The notes under the pieces were generated by a model. It did no database searches and was not told the DNA's origin. It worked only from the letters and a program-made list of their open reading frames with translations. The position numbers and the translations under genes are program-made. This document shows positions 7,498-14,561 of a stretch of DNA of 64,000 nt, one piece after another. Source of the stretch: Sphingomonas sp. ERG5 (GTDB taxonomy: Bacteria > Pseudomonadota > Alphaproteobacteria > Sphingomonadales > Sphingomonadaceae); the NCBI RefSeq assembly GCF_000803065.1, contig NZ_JSXI01000063.1:124001-188000 (forward strand), read 5' to 3'. The stretch's first letter is position 1, and each line of letters starts with the position of its first letter.

Positions 7498-8214
7498 TTA
7501 ATCCTCAGCCCAAACTTCTCTCATAAGTTCAATATGCATCATCAAGCGCTCAACAGCTCTCTCAGTGACATCGCCCTGGAAACTGACCTCGGCAACGCAA
7601 TCTCGAGTTAGCGGAATGCGATAAACGCTATTTGCCTTTGCGCCAGCCTTCGAGATTTCCGAGCGCTTAACCGGTAAATCGGCATCGTGAGTTTCAGATT
7701 CGTCTTCTGAAATAACGACTGGGAGATTAGTATCTGCAAACTGAGCGATGAGCTCGACCGTCTTACGAAGCGATGACAAGCAATCTTCCGCACCTCCCTT
7801 CGAAAACCCCAGCTCGCGGATCAAGAACGCTCTAACGGGCTCATCGGCAGTAGGAATTCGTTCGTCGAAGCGATCTAAGATAGCGCGAAAAACCTCGGGT
7901 TCCCGGGCGGCGATCCGTAGCGCTTCAATTTTTTCCGTGGCTGACGACGGCTCTAAAATCTTCAACGCCAGCTCGCTAACTCGAGTGTTGCCACCGCTGC
8001 CTTCAATTAGACCAAACTGACGCACCGCCCCCAGGGCCGTAGAGCTCGCACCACTACGACCACTAAACCCCATCAAACCAAAAGCTATCGAAGCATCAAT
8101 GGGACTACGGTGCACACCATCGTATATGCGCCGCGCATATGTGACCGCCTCGCTCAGCGGACAGCTGGGAAAACGCGGACTCCGGCTTCGATCGCGGGGA
8201 TTTAAACTTGCCAT
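7498..8214 (-). CDS. Hypothetical protein with a winged-helix-like N-terminus
   Basis: A 238-residue protein. Residues 12-100 read SPRFPSCPLSEAVTYARRIY, then GRSGASSTALGAVRQFGLIEG and a segment about specificity VSELALKILEP. This matches a recurring family of phage- and island-borne proteins in which a predicted winged helix starts with a YP.L.L..A and GYSG.SGAS..LGALR.YGL.EG pattern. The C-terminal half is acidic and unrecognised. The gene has visibly lower GC and less biased third positions than the flanking nrd genes, which points to horizontal origin. Its promoter region holds a nine-unit 12-bp tandem repeat about 77 bases upstream. Possible regulator; function not established. Confidence 0.65.
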   Translation of the reverse strand: MASLNPRDRSRSPRFPSCPLSEAVTYARRIYDGVHRSPIDASIAFGLMGFSGRSGASSTALGAVRQFGLIEGSGGNTRVSELALKILEPSSATEKIEALRIAAREPEVFRAILDRFDERIPTADEPVRAFLIRELGFSKGGAEDCLSSLRKTVELIAQFADTNLPVVISEDESETHDADLPVKRSEISKAGAKANSVYRIPLTRDCVAEVSFQGDVTERAVERLMMHIELMREVWAED

Positions 8215-8290
8215 TGAACTAGCTCCAAAAGGCCATCGTCAAAGTCTATACGAATATGTGTCTAAAATCTACCGCCGTGAATTCGAGATC

Positions 8291-8402
8291 ATGACCGCCA
8301 ACGTGACCGCCAACGTGACCGCCAACGTGACCGCCAACGTGACCGCCAACGTGACCGCCAACGTGACCGCCAACGTGACCGCCAACGTGACCGCCAACGT
8401 GA
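8291..8402. repeat. Nine-copy 12-bp tandem repeat (GTGACCGCCAAC)
   Basis: Nine head-to-tail units run from 8291 to 8398; eight are identical and the first differs only by ATG for GTG, and a partial GTGA follows. On the plus strand the array reads in frame from the ATG at 8291 as M-(TANV)9-KAMQLQIA, a possible 45-residue peptide ending at 8428, but nothing else supports translation. On the minus strand it lies in the upstream region of the 7498-8214 gene. Confidence 0.95.
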
Positions 8403-8506
8403 AGGCTATGCAACTGCAAATAGCCTAATCGGTGAAGAATATTCTCGAGTTTGGTAAAAAATGCGATTGACCACTGGCCACAGAGTCCCTATGGCGGAAT
8501 CGCGAA

Positions 8507-8631
8507 GGGCGGGGTCGCGTTAGCGACCCCGCCCCAACCTGAGAGGATGTTACAGCATTCTCTCAGTGGTGAGACGTATGCCTCGACCGTGCAAGTTAGA
8601 CATACGTTCTCGTTCGCAGTTTAGCAACTGC
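8507..8631 (+). promoter_or_regulatory. Four consecutive hairpins upstream of the DUF1508 gene
   Basis: In order: a perfect 12-bp stem with a GTTA loop (8507-8534); an 11-bp CTGAGAGGATG/CATTCTCTCAG stem with one wobble and a TTACAG loop (8539-8566); a GAGACGTATG/CATACGTTCTC stem with one bulge and a 20-base loop (8571-8611); and GCAGTT-TAGC-AACTGC (8616-8631). The ribosome-binding site AGAAGGA follows at once. None is followed by a T tract, so they look like leader structure rather than terminators. Whether this is an RNA regulator, a processed leader or a DNA element is unknown. Confidence 0.55.
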
Positions 8632-8649
8632 AATAGAAGGACGTTTAAA

Positions 8650-8859
8650 ATGACCAATCGTACTTTTCCGTCATACTGGATGTACCGCGACGTTCGCGGC
8701 GAATGGCGCTGGACCTATGGCGCCAGCAACGGACGCACTATCGCCGTCAGCAGCGAGAGTTACGTTAAGCGCTCTGATTGTCGTCACGGCATCAGCCTGA
8801 TGCAGGGCTCAGGCACAAGTACGGTGTTCGTGCCGAACATTGACTCTAACGCAGCTTAG
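8650..8859 (+). CDS. DUF1508 (YegP-like) small protein
   Basis: A 69-residue protein with the DUF1508 pattern: YWMYRDVRGEWRWTYGASNG, then RTIAVSSESY and RSDCRHGISLM. The domain is a small beta-rich unit usually present in two copies in YegP; here there is one. Its function is not known. I chose the ATG at 8650 because AGAAGGA lies 7-8 bases upstream; the upstream in-frame ATG would place translation across the hairpin leader. The gene is flanked by that leader and by a strong terminator at 8879, so it is its own transcription unit. Codon use is less GC-biased than the chromosome around it. Confidence 0.82.
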   Translation: MTNRTFPSYWMYRDVRGEWRWTYGASNGRTIAVSSESYVKRSDCRHGISLMQGSGTSTVFVPNIDSNAA

Positions 8860-8878
8860 TTGAAATTCATACTAGGGA

Positions 8879-8907
8879 GGGGGCGTAATCACCGCCCCCT
8901 TTTTTTT
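8879..8907 (+). terminator. Strong Rho-independent terminator after the DUF1508 gene
   Basis: GGGGGCG and CGCCCCC form a 7-bp GC stem around TAATCAC and are followed directly by eight T residues, 20 bases after the stop codon. Confidence 0.9.
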
Positions 8908-8926
8908 CAGATGCGCATGCCTGTGT

Positions 8927-9154
8927 CTAGATGCAGGCAAAAAATCGATTCGGAACAAAGGTGACAGCACGCCAAATTAGACATTGGCGAACGCCGCTAG
9001 CCAACCGACCCAGCATCGGAAACTGCCCGAACATCATCGCCGTCTGCACGATCCGGCTGACCACGCGATCCGCCGCGCGGTCATCGTCGGCCGCGATCCA
9101 GTCGCGGATCGCCAGCAAATCACCCCGCGCCTGCGGCGTGAAATTACCGTTCAA
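8927..9154 (-). pseudogene. RelE/ParE-family toxin, probably C-terminally truncated
   Basis: The 75-residue frame begins MNGNFTPQARGDLLAIRDWI and continues AADRVVSRIVQTAMMFGQFP-MLGR, a good ParE/RelE N-terminus and helical hairpin. In intact family members GR.V.GTRE is followed by beta strands with YRV and a final VLH segment. Here the sequence diverges after LASGVRQ into WRAVTFVPNRFFACI and stops, losing about 20 residues and the catalytic beta-sheet residues. It overlaps the upstream antitoxin gene by 11 bases, as expected for a toxin-antitoxin operon. Most likely an inactivated toxin; a working divergent toxin cannot be excluded. Confidence 0.65.
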
Positions 9155-9353
9155 GCTTGAGGTCGGACCAGATCTGCTCGATTGGAATCATCGTCTTGCG
9201 GTCACGGCTTTGCGCCAGCCCCTTTTCGACCTTCGCGCGCTTCCAGTCGGCATAGCCGGTCTCGGTCGCGCCGCCTTCGGCTTCCAGCTCGTCGCGTTCA
9301 GGCAAGGTCGGCTTCACGGGTGGAAAATAAGTCATCACATCGCGTAACGCCAT
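9144..9353 (-). CDS. Antitoxin of the stability-determinant/ParD-like type
   Basis: A 69-residue protein whose second half, ETGYADWKRAKVEKGLAQSR with MIPIEQIWSDLK, matches the short antitoxins (often called stability determinants) encoded just upstream of ParE toxins; those carry Y..WFRAKV..AL.D and IPH..VM. I chose the start at 9353, where AAGG lies 7 bases upstream; ATG at 9335 is the alternative. The last 11 bases overlap the toxin gene. It would neutralise the toxin and autoregulate the operon, but with a truncated toxin it may be an orphan antitoxin. Confidence 0.7.
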   Translation of the reverse strand: MALRDVMTYFPPVKPTLPERDELEAEGGATETGYADWKRAKVEKGLAQSRDRKTMIPIEQIWSDLKLER

Positions 9354-9500
9354 AGCGAGCCTTACCCATAGCCAGCAGCCGCACGTTTGTTTGATCCGCG
9401 CCACCCGCCATTATATCGCACAAAAGGGACTATGCAGATCGCTCACGGGAAACCGAGCCCAGGCTTGACTGCACCTGACCACGCGACAACCATTCCCCAC

Positions 9501-10928
9501 ATGCATTCGCGACTGAACTTCGGACTGAGCGCAGCCATCCTGCTGCTATGGCCCACGGCTGCGGGCGCGCAGGAGGATATATGGTTTCGCATCGTCGATC
9601 AGCGTGACCAGCTGATCGGGTGGCAGCACGAGACCATAGCGACCACCCCGAACGGCACCCGGATCACCCGGGAAAGGGACATGGCCTTTCGCGTCGAGGG
9701 GCATGATGAAACCCGCTCGCATATCCGCACCGTACGCGAACTTGATGCCCAGGGCAGAGCCACCCGGGTTTTAATCGAGTCAGCGGACGGCAAGAAGCGG
9801 CGGCTGCAGGCGGTCTCGGTTCAGGCCAACCCGGCATTGGCCAATGACGGCACGCCCGATCTCGAAAACGCCGCCGAGGTCGCGGGCGATGACGGCCAAT
9901 CCATCCTGCAGCTGGAGGCAAGGCTGGCGACGACCGACACAGCGCCTCGTCCCGGCGTCGATCCGGTCTCAGGATCAGTATCCGGCACAAGATGGCAGCG
10001 GTCCGAGGGAGGGAGTAAGGGCGACCTGATCCTGTCGGCCTGGCGGGACGGGCTGCCCGGTCTGGTCTGGTCGATCAAGCTCGATTACAAGGGCCGCATC
10101 GTGCGCGCCGAACAGCCGCTGCCCGGCAACAGCGTGATCCTGCAACGGTCCGATCGGCCGATTGCGCCGCAGGAGTTGAAGGCGCCGACCACGCGCCACC
10201 AGATGATCGCGTCGCCCTATGCGATCTCGCCCGCCGCACTGGATGGCCATATTCGCTACCGGTTCGGCTTGCCCGCCATGTTCCACCCGGTTTTGCCCGT
10301 GACTGGCGAACAGCGTCTGGCGATCGAGGGCGCCGCGCTGCTGCTCGATATTTGCGCGTCCTGTGGCCCTGGCCTGTCGACCGATCCGTCCAATCTGGCG
10401 CGTTGGCGGCGGGCATCGACATGGATCGAAAGCGATGCGCCTGAACTCCGGCGCGCGGTCCGCAGCATCACCACCGCCGCGCAGGACGATATCGGCAAGA
10501 TGAAGCGGCTTGAGCGCCTCGCGCGCCGCCGCCTGAAGGATGTGGATTTCGACGGCCATTATTCGGCGATGCAATCATGGCGACGCCGCGCGGGCGACTG
10601 TACCGAGGACGCCACCCTGCTCGCCGGCCTCGCGCGCGCCGCCGGCATCCCGGCGCGGGTCGCCAGCGGCCTGATCTATTCCCGCGCGCGCTATCATGGC
10701 GCCAGGAACGCGTTCATGCCGCACAGCTGGGTGGTCGCTTATGTCGACGGGTCGTGGAAAAGCTTCGATATCTCGTTCGGGAGCTTCGATGCGTCGCATA
10801 TCGCGCTCGCGATCGGCGATGGCGAACCATGGGCCATCGCCGCGGCGACGCAGATCGCCGGCCTGCTCGACTGGCAGGGAATGACCGAGGTCAGGAAGCG
10901 GCCGGCGTCACCGCTGCCGGGGCCATGA
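9501..10928 (+). CDS. Exported transglutaminase-like domain protein
   Basis: A 475-residue protein with a signal peptide (LSAAILLLWPTAAGAQ at residues 8-23), a long N-terminal domain of unknown function, and a transglutaminase-like cysteine protease fold near the C-terminus. The presumed triad is the cysteine in RAGDCTEDATLL, the histidine in MPHSWVVAYVDG and the aspartate in FDISFG. Such bacterial domains act in the periplasm, perhaps as peptidases or on cell-wall linked substrates. An alternative start at 9432 has AAGGGAC before it but would put 23 residues ahead of the signal peptide. The 3' end overlaps the convergent gene at 10891 by 38 bases. Confidence 0.82.
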   Translation: MHSRLNFGLSAAILLLWPTAAGAQEDIWFRIVDQRDQLIGWQHETIATTPNGTRITRERDMAFRVEGHDETRSHIRTVRELDAQGRATRVLIESADGKKRRLQAVSVQANPALANDGTPDLENAAEVAGDDGQSILQLEARLATTDTAPRPGVDPVSGSVSGTRWQRSEGGSKGDLILSAWRDGLPGLVWSIKLDYKGRIVRAEQPLPGNSVILQRSDRPIAPQELKAPTTRHQMIASPYAISPAALDGHIRYRFGLPAMFHPVLPVTGEQRLAIEGAALLLDICASCGPGLSTDPSNLARWRRASTWIESDAPELRRAVRSITTAAQDDIGKMKRLERLARRRLKDVDFDGHYSAMQSWRRRAGDCTEDATLLAGLARAAGIPARVASGLIYSRARYHGARNAFMPHSWVVAYVDGSWKSFDISFGSFDASHIALAIGDGEPWAIAAATQIAGLLDWQGMTEVRKRPASPLPGP

Positions 10929-11367
10929 CCGCCTGATCCGCGCCTTGCGCGGGCGCCGGATCATCATAAGTGACCGGAAGAGCCGGCGCGTCGCTCACGG
11001 GCTCGTCCTTCACCCATTGCGCCTGCTTCGGCGCACGCAGGCCGCCGACGATGATGTCCGAGAACTCGGTCGCGTCATCAAGCGCCGCGGCGACTGGCCC
11101 CGCCTGCGGCGTCTGCTGCGCAAAGGCCGGTGTGGTCATCGCCGCCATGCCCATCGCCGCCGCGGCCAGGACCGAACGCGCGCTCACCGTATAGCTGACG
11201 CAGATTTCCGTCTCGCAGCCGTTCACCAGGGCCTGCCGTTCGCCATCGCTCAGCGCGGTCAAATCATAGACCTCGCGCTTGCACAGCCGGCACAGGCTGC
11301 CGTCCATGATGTCGGAAAGATTGCCCTTGTACGGGCACGGGCTCTGGATACGCGGAAACAGGCTCAT
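10891..11367 (-). CDS. Hypothetical protein with an N-terminal cysteine motif
   Basis: A 158-residue protein starting MSLFPRIQSPCPYKGNLSDI. The N-terminal 60 residues carry PCPYK, GSLCRLCKREV and GCETEICVSY, which looks like a small metal-binding (zinc-ribbon-like) domain conserved in sphingomonads. A hydrophobic stretch (SVLAAAAMGMAAMTTPAFAQ, about residues 64-83) ending in AFAQ resembles a signal sequence but sits in the middle of the protein, suggesting a membrane-anchored topology with a cytoplasmic cysteine domain. The rest is low-complexity and proline/alanine-rich. GGGAG lies 8 bases before the chosen ATG at 11367. Function unknown. Confidence 0.7.
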   Translation of the reverse strand: MSLFPRIQSPCPYKGNLSDIMDGSLCRLCKREVYDLTALSDGERQALVNGCETEICVSYTVSARSVLAAAAMGMAAMTTPAFAQQTPQAGPVAAALDDATEFSDIIVGGLRAPKQAQWVKDEPVSDAPALPVTYDDPAPAQGADQAVMAPAAVTPAAS

Positions 11368-11726
11368 GGATCGATCTCCCGGCAGGAGCATATCCGATCA
11401 TGGCCGCATTGCAATTCGCACCGTCCGATCCGGCTGCATCGCGCGTCAGGTCGCCATCTCCCGCGCGCCCGACACCCGGCGCTCCGTCACTGGCTCGATT
11501 CACTCCTGCGACAATCGCATGCAGCGTCGCATCATTCGGCATGCCCATAACCACCGGCCCGCTCTTTGACATGACGAGACCCAATGACCATCGTCCATTC
11601 CCGGCGATGCATGACGCACGGCACGCGCTCAACCGCATGGCAGTTGCGATATGCTGAACCCCGCAATCCGTCATTCTCCTCCTCGCCGCCGCGCCCCCAC
11701 AGTCCAACGCTCCAAAGGTTGCCCTG
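11368..11726. other. Gene-free stretch, nothing recognised
   Basis: About 360 bases between divergent genes. It must hold promoters for both sides, but I see no clear promoter, hairpin, repeat or RNA gene. Short frames here lack start signals and family features. Confidence 0.5.
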
Positions 11727-12080
11727 ATGAACCCGCTTCTGGACCATATGATCACCATCATGGCGTTCATCCTGCTCGGCCTGGCGGTGGTCCCGTTGCT
11801 GCTGGTCGGGCTCGGCGCGCTGGCGAGCTATTTCGACCTCAGGATCGCCCTTCCCATCCTGGCGGTCGCGACCCGCCTGGTGACGCTGCAATGGATCGGT
11901 GGCGGCGTGGTGAATGTCCTGGCCGGGCTCGCGCTCGCCGCGCTCGGCGTCTGGGCAGTGCTGCATTTCGACCCGCCCCTGCACCGCGTCCTGGGTGCGG
12001 CGCTGGTGCCGTTCGGCCTGTGGCGAGTCCACATGGCGATTGCCCTGCTCCGGCGATGCGCAAAGGACGCTGCGTCATGA
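11727..12080 (+). CDS. Hypothetical membrane protein, 117 aa
   Basis: A 117-residue protein with three or four predicted membrane helices: TIMAFILLGLAVVPLLLVGL near residues 10-30, LPILAVATRLVTLQWI near 42-57, VVNVLAGLALAALGVWAVL near 61-79, and a last weaker helix. No charged catalytic motif and no recognised family. AAAGG lies upstream of the ATG with a long spacer. The 3' end runs directly into the repeat array at 12084. It could be a small inner-membrane protein of unknown role. Confidence 0.6.
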   Translation: MNPLLDHMITIMAFILLGLAVVPLLLVGLGALASYFDLRIALPILAVATRLVTLQWIGGGVVNVLAGLALAALGVWAVLHFDPPLHRVLGAALVPFGLWRVHMAIALLRRCAKDAAS

Positions 12081-12083
12081 CGG

Positions 12084-12206
12084 ATTTCCCGGTCAAATTC
12101 CCGTGCGGCTCCATCAAAATTCCCGCAGAAATTCCCGCAGAGTCCCGCAGAACGCGCAAAAAAGCATGTTCCCGCAGCAATTCCCGCAACCACGGGAATT
12201 TCCCCG
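12084..12206. repeat. Array of TTCCCGCAG-type short repeats
   Basis: Direct copies of AATTCCCGCAG or close variants occur at 12118, 12130, 12143 (TCCCGCAG), 12169 (TTCCCGCAG) and 12179, with looser TTCCCGG and TTCCCGTG copies before them, and the array ends in the palindromic CGGGAATTTCCCCG at 12193-12206. It lies between two genes in the same direction. A related array is at 20566-20730. Confidence 0.75.
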
Positions 12207-12437
12207 CCGCGGCGACAGGCGGATTCATGCCGGCCCCACCCCGGTTACCCTTTGATTCACCTGCGCCGCAACTGCGTCCAGTATCGCTGCCATCATGCAC
12301 GCATCGAGCATCCACCCACACTCCGACATAACGGCAACCGGTACCGGCGCGGTACACTGGACGCGCAACCGGCAACCCCTTAGCCTTATCCGACGGCGCA
12401 TCGGACTGACGGCAGCCACCTCGGGGGGAGTGGGATC

Positions 12438-13976
12438 TTGAACAACGCGCCATCACCGGCACTGCGCGCCGGAAGGATCCGCCACCACATCCTCCGCGCC
12501 ACGCTCGCCGCCTTGGCTTCATATTTCCTCACACTCGCCCCGCACATGGCGTCGGCGACCGATCAGCGACCGATGACCTTCCGCGTGATCGACGCGCCCG
12601 GCTTTCGCGAGGCGAACCGCGCCACGCTCGGCGACGGGGTTGCGATCCTCGCCAGCGGCTCGATCCAGAGCGGCACTGTCGACCGGCTGCGCACGCTGGT
12701 CCGCAACCGGGGAATCAAATCCGCGACGATCTATTTCGATTCGAGCGGCGGCCTGATGGACGAAGGAATGGCGCTGGGCCGCATGATCCGCGCGCTGCGC
12801 TTCAACACCGATATCGGCCGGCCGACCGGTGACGCGGTCTGCGCCAGCGCCTGTGCCGATGCCTATGCCGGCGGCGTCGGCCGTTTCCTGACCGCGCGCA
12901 GCGGCCCGCTCGGCATCCACCAGTTCGCCACGCGCGCCAGGCCGACCAAAGAGACCGAGAAATGGACTCAGCTCGCCAGCGCCGAGTATATTGATTACCT
13001 GATCGAGATGGGCGTCGAGCCGCGGCTCTTCTCGCTCGCCAGCATGACCGACGCCAACGATATCAGCTGGCTCTCGCCCGACACCGCACTGCGCCTTCGC
13101 CTCGCCAATAATGGCGCCGAACCCGCCATCGCGGAAATCGGCACCGCCGGGATGCGCCCCTATCTGATGGTGCAGCAACGGCATCACGACATGACCAGCC
13201 GCGCATTGTTCTTCTGCCCGCAGGGCAGGCTGGCGATGACCGCCGCGCTGATCGTGACACCGGAACGTGCGCGGGCATGGGCGGCGAGACCGACCCAGGC
13301 CTATGTCGAGCTTGACGGACGAACGGAAATGCCTGGGGCCGATGGCGCGGAAGCGATCAACGACCGCGTCACCTTCACCCGCGCGATCCCGGCGGAGATG
13401 GCCCGGCGCCTGATCGACACGCGCGAGATGGCGATCCGGGTCCGCAGCGGCGACACAGTGCGCGGGCAGACGCTCGATCTGCGCCCGGGCCGCCAGACGA
13501 TGCGCGATTTCTTCCGGCAATGCCTGCCCGCTGGCCTGCCCGCGTCATCGGCCGATTCCGCCCGCGACCTGGTCGTGACGAGCATCGCGAACAATGGCGA
13601 CCGCCATTCGATGATGATGATCGACCGCAATTCGATCGTCCGCGCCGGCACCCTGATCCGCGCCCAGGTCTATGGCGCAGCCATTGAGGGCAAGGAACGG
13701 ATCGCCAGCGTCGCGCTGAGCGAGTTCGATTGCGATGCGCATCGCTCGCGCGATCTCAGCATCGGTTTCCACCAGCTGGACGGCACATTGCTGACGTCGG
13801 ACAAGCGTGGCTGGGCGAGCGTTGCGCCCGGCAGCGGCGGGGAAACCACCTTGCTCACCGCGTGCGGCAAGCTGCGGCCGGACGGCAAAATGGAGATGGG
13901 CGATGAGGATCCGTTCGAGCTGATCCGCCTGTTCGTCGATGTCGGGCAAGGCGATTGGCAACCGCCGCGCAACTAA
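12438..13976 (+). CDS. Exported ClpP/crotonase-fold-like protein of unknown function
   Basis: A 512-residue protein with a long n-region and a signal peptide ending about residue 40 (LAALASYFLTLAPHMASA). Residues 60-200 resemble periplasmic ClpP-like proteins (COG3904): a TIYFDSSGG oxyanion-type loop, GMALGRMIR, then CASACADAYAGG with a serine where the nucleophile would be, and a downstream GIHQF with the histidine. The C-terminal 250 residues are unrecognised. The start is TTG, preceded by GGGGGGAG with 7-base spacing. Protease activity is plausible but not demonstrated for the family. Transcribed alone. Confidence 0.75.
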   Translation: MNNAPSPALRAGRIRHHILRATLAALASYFLTLAPHMASATDQRPMTFRVIDAPGFREANRATLGDGVAILASGSIQSGTVDRLRTLVRNRGIKSATIYFDSSGGLMDEGMALGRMIRALRFNTDIGRPTGDAVCASACADAYAGGVGRFLTARSGPLGIHQFATRARPTKETEKWTQLASAEYIDYLIEMGVEPRLFSLASMTDANDISWLSPDTALRLRLANNGAEPAIAEIGTAGMRPYLMVQQRHHDMTSRALFFCPQGRLAMTAALIVTPERARAWAARPTQAYVELDGRTEMPGADGAEAINDRVTFTRAIPAEMARRLIDTREMAIRVRSGDTVRGQTLDLRPGRQTMRDFFRQCLPAGLPASSADSARDLVVTSIANNGDRHSMMMIDRNSIVRAGTLIRAQVYGAAIEGKERIASVALSEFDCDAHRSRDLSIGFHQLDGTLLTSDKRGWASVAPGSGGETTLLTACGKLRPDGKMEMGDEDPFELIRLFVDVGQGDWQPPRN

Positions 13977-13988
13977 GGGCCGGGCCGG

Positions 13989-14498
13989 TCAGCCCTTCTT
14001 GTCGTCCTTGCGGTAAGTGTCGTGACACCCGCCACAGGTCTTGCCCACTTCGCCCCACTGCGCAGCGAAGCCGGGCTTGTCACCCGCCTTGGCCAGTGCC
14101 GCGAGCTTGCCGGCAGCCTCGGCATAGGCGGCTGCTTTCGCGTCGAACCCGGCACGGTCGGTCCACACATTGGGCAGCGCCTCGGTCGGCGCCACATTGC
14201 TGCCCGGCGGGAACATGCCCGGCAGCGCCTTTGCCCAATTGGCCAGCGATCGCGCCGCGAATGCCTGTTTGGTGACGTCACCGCCACTGTCGATCACGGC
14301 TTTCATGCCGCCGAAATTGGCCGCGGAGAGCAGGAACGCCGCCTTGCGCCCCGCCAGGATCGCCGCTGGATCGACCGGCACGCTCACCGCCCGCGACGGT
14401 GTCGATGCGGCAGGGGCGGTCTGCCCACCCGCATTGGCGCCGGTCGCCGCCGCCAGGACCAGGGCCGAACCCAGGATCGCTATCATTCCGCCGCGCAT
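13989..14498 (-). CDS. Cytochrome c-prime (class II c-type cytochrome)
   Basis: A 169-residue exported protein: signal peptide (ILGSALVLAAATGANA), a four-helix-bundle-like middle, and the heme-binding CGGCH motif near the C-terminus, as usual for class II cytochromes c. AAILAGRKAAFLL and GGMKAVIDSGGD correspond to the first helix region of the family. It would bind heme covalently in the periplasm; members handle NO or donate electrons, and which applies here is unknown. AGGAG lies 8 bases before the ATG. It is convergent with the preceding gene and 64 bases upstream of the phytase stop on the same strand, but is probably transcribed separately. Confidence 0.9.
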   Translation of the reverse strand: MRGGMIAILGSALVLAAATGANAGGQTAPAASTPSRAVSVPVDPAAILAGRKAAFLLSAANFGGMKAVIDSGGDVTKQAFAARSLANWAKALPGMFPPGSNVAPTEALPNVWTDRAGFDAKAAAYAEAAGKLAALAKAGDKPGFAAQWGEVGKTCGGCHDTYRKDDKKG

Positions 14499-14561
14499 TG
14501 CTCGATCTCCTGCAAGAGTGCGGTGAGGCTATGCCCTCTTTTGCACCCAGGCAATGGCGGA

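Noticed and set aside
8291..8402. Possible CRISPR array
   Set aside because: The units are contiguous 12-bp repeats without spacers, and no cas genes are present.
8099..8428. 109-codon frame containing the TANV repeats
   Set aside because: Its first half is antisense to the unknown winged-helix gene and carries no family signal; only the repeat stretch is notable, and that is reported as a repeat.
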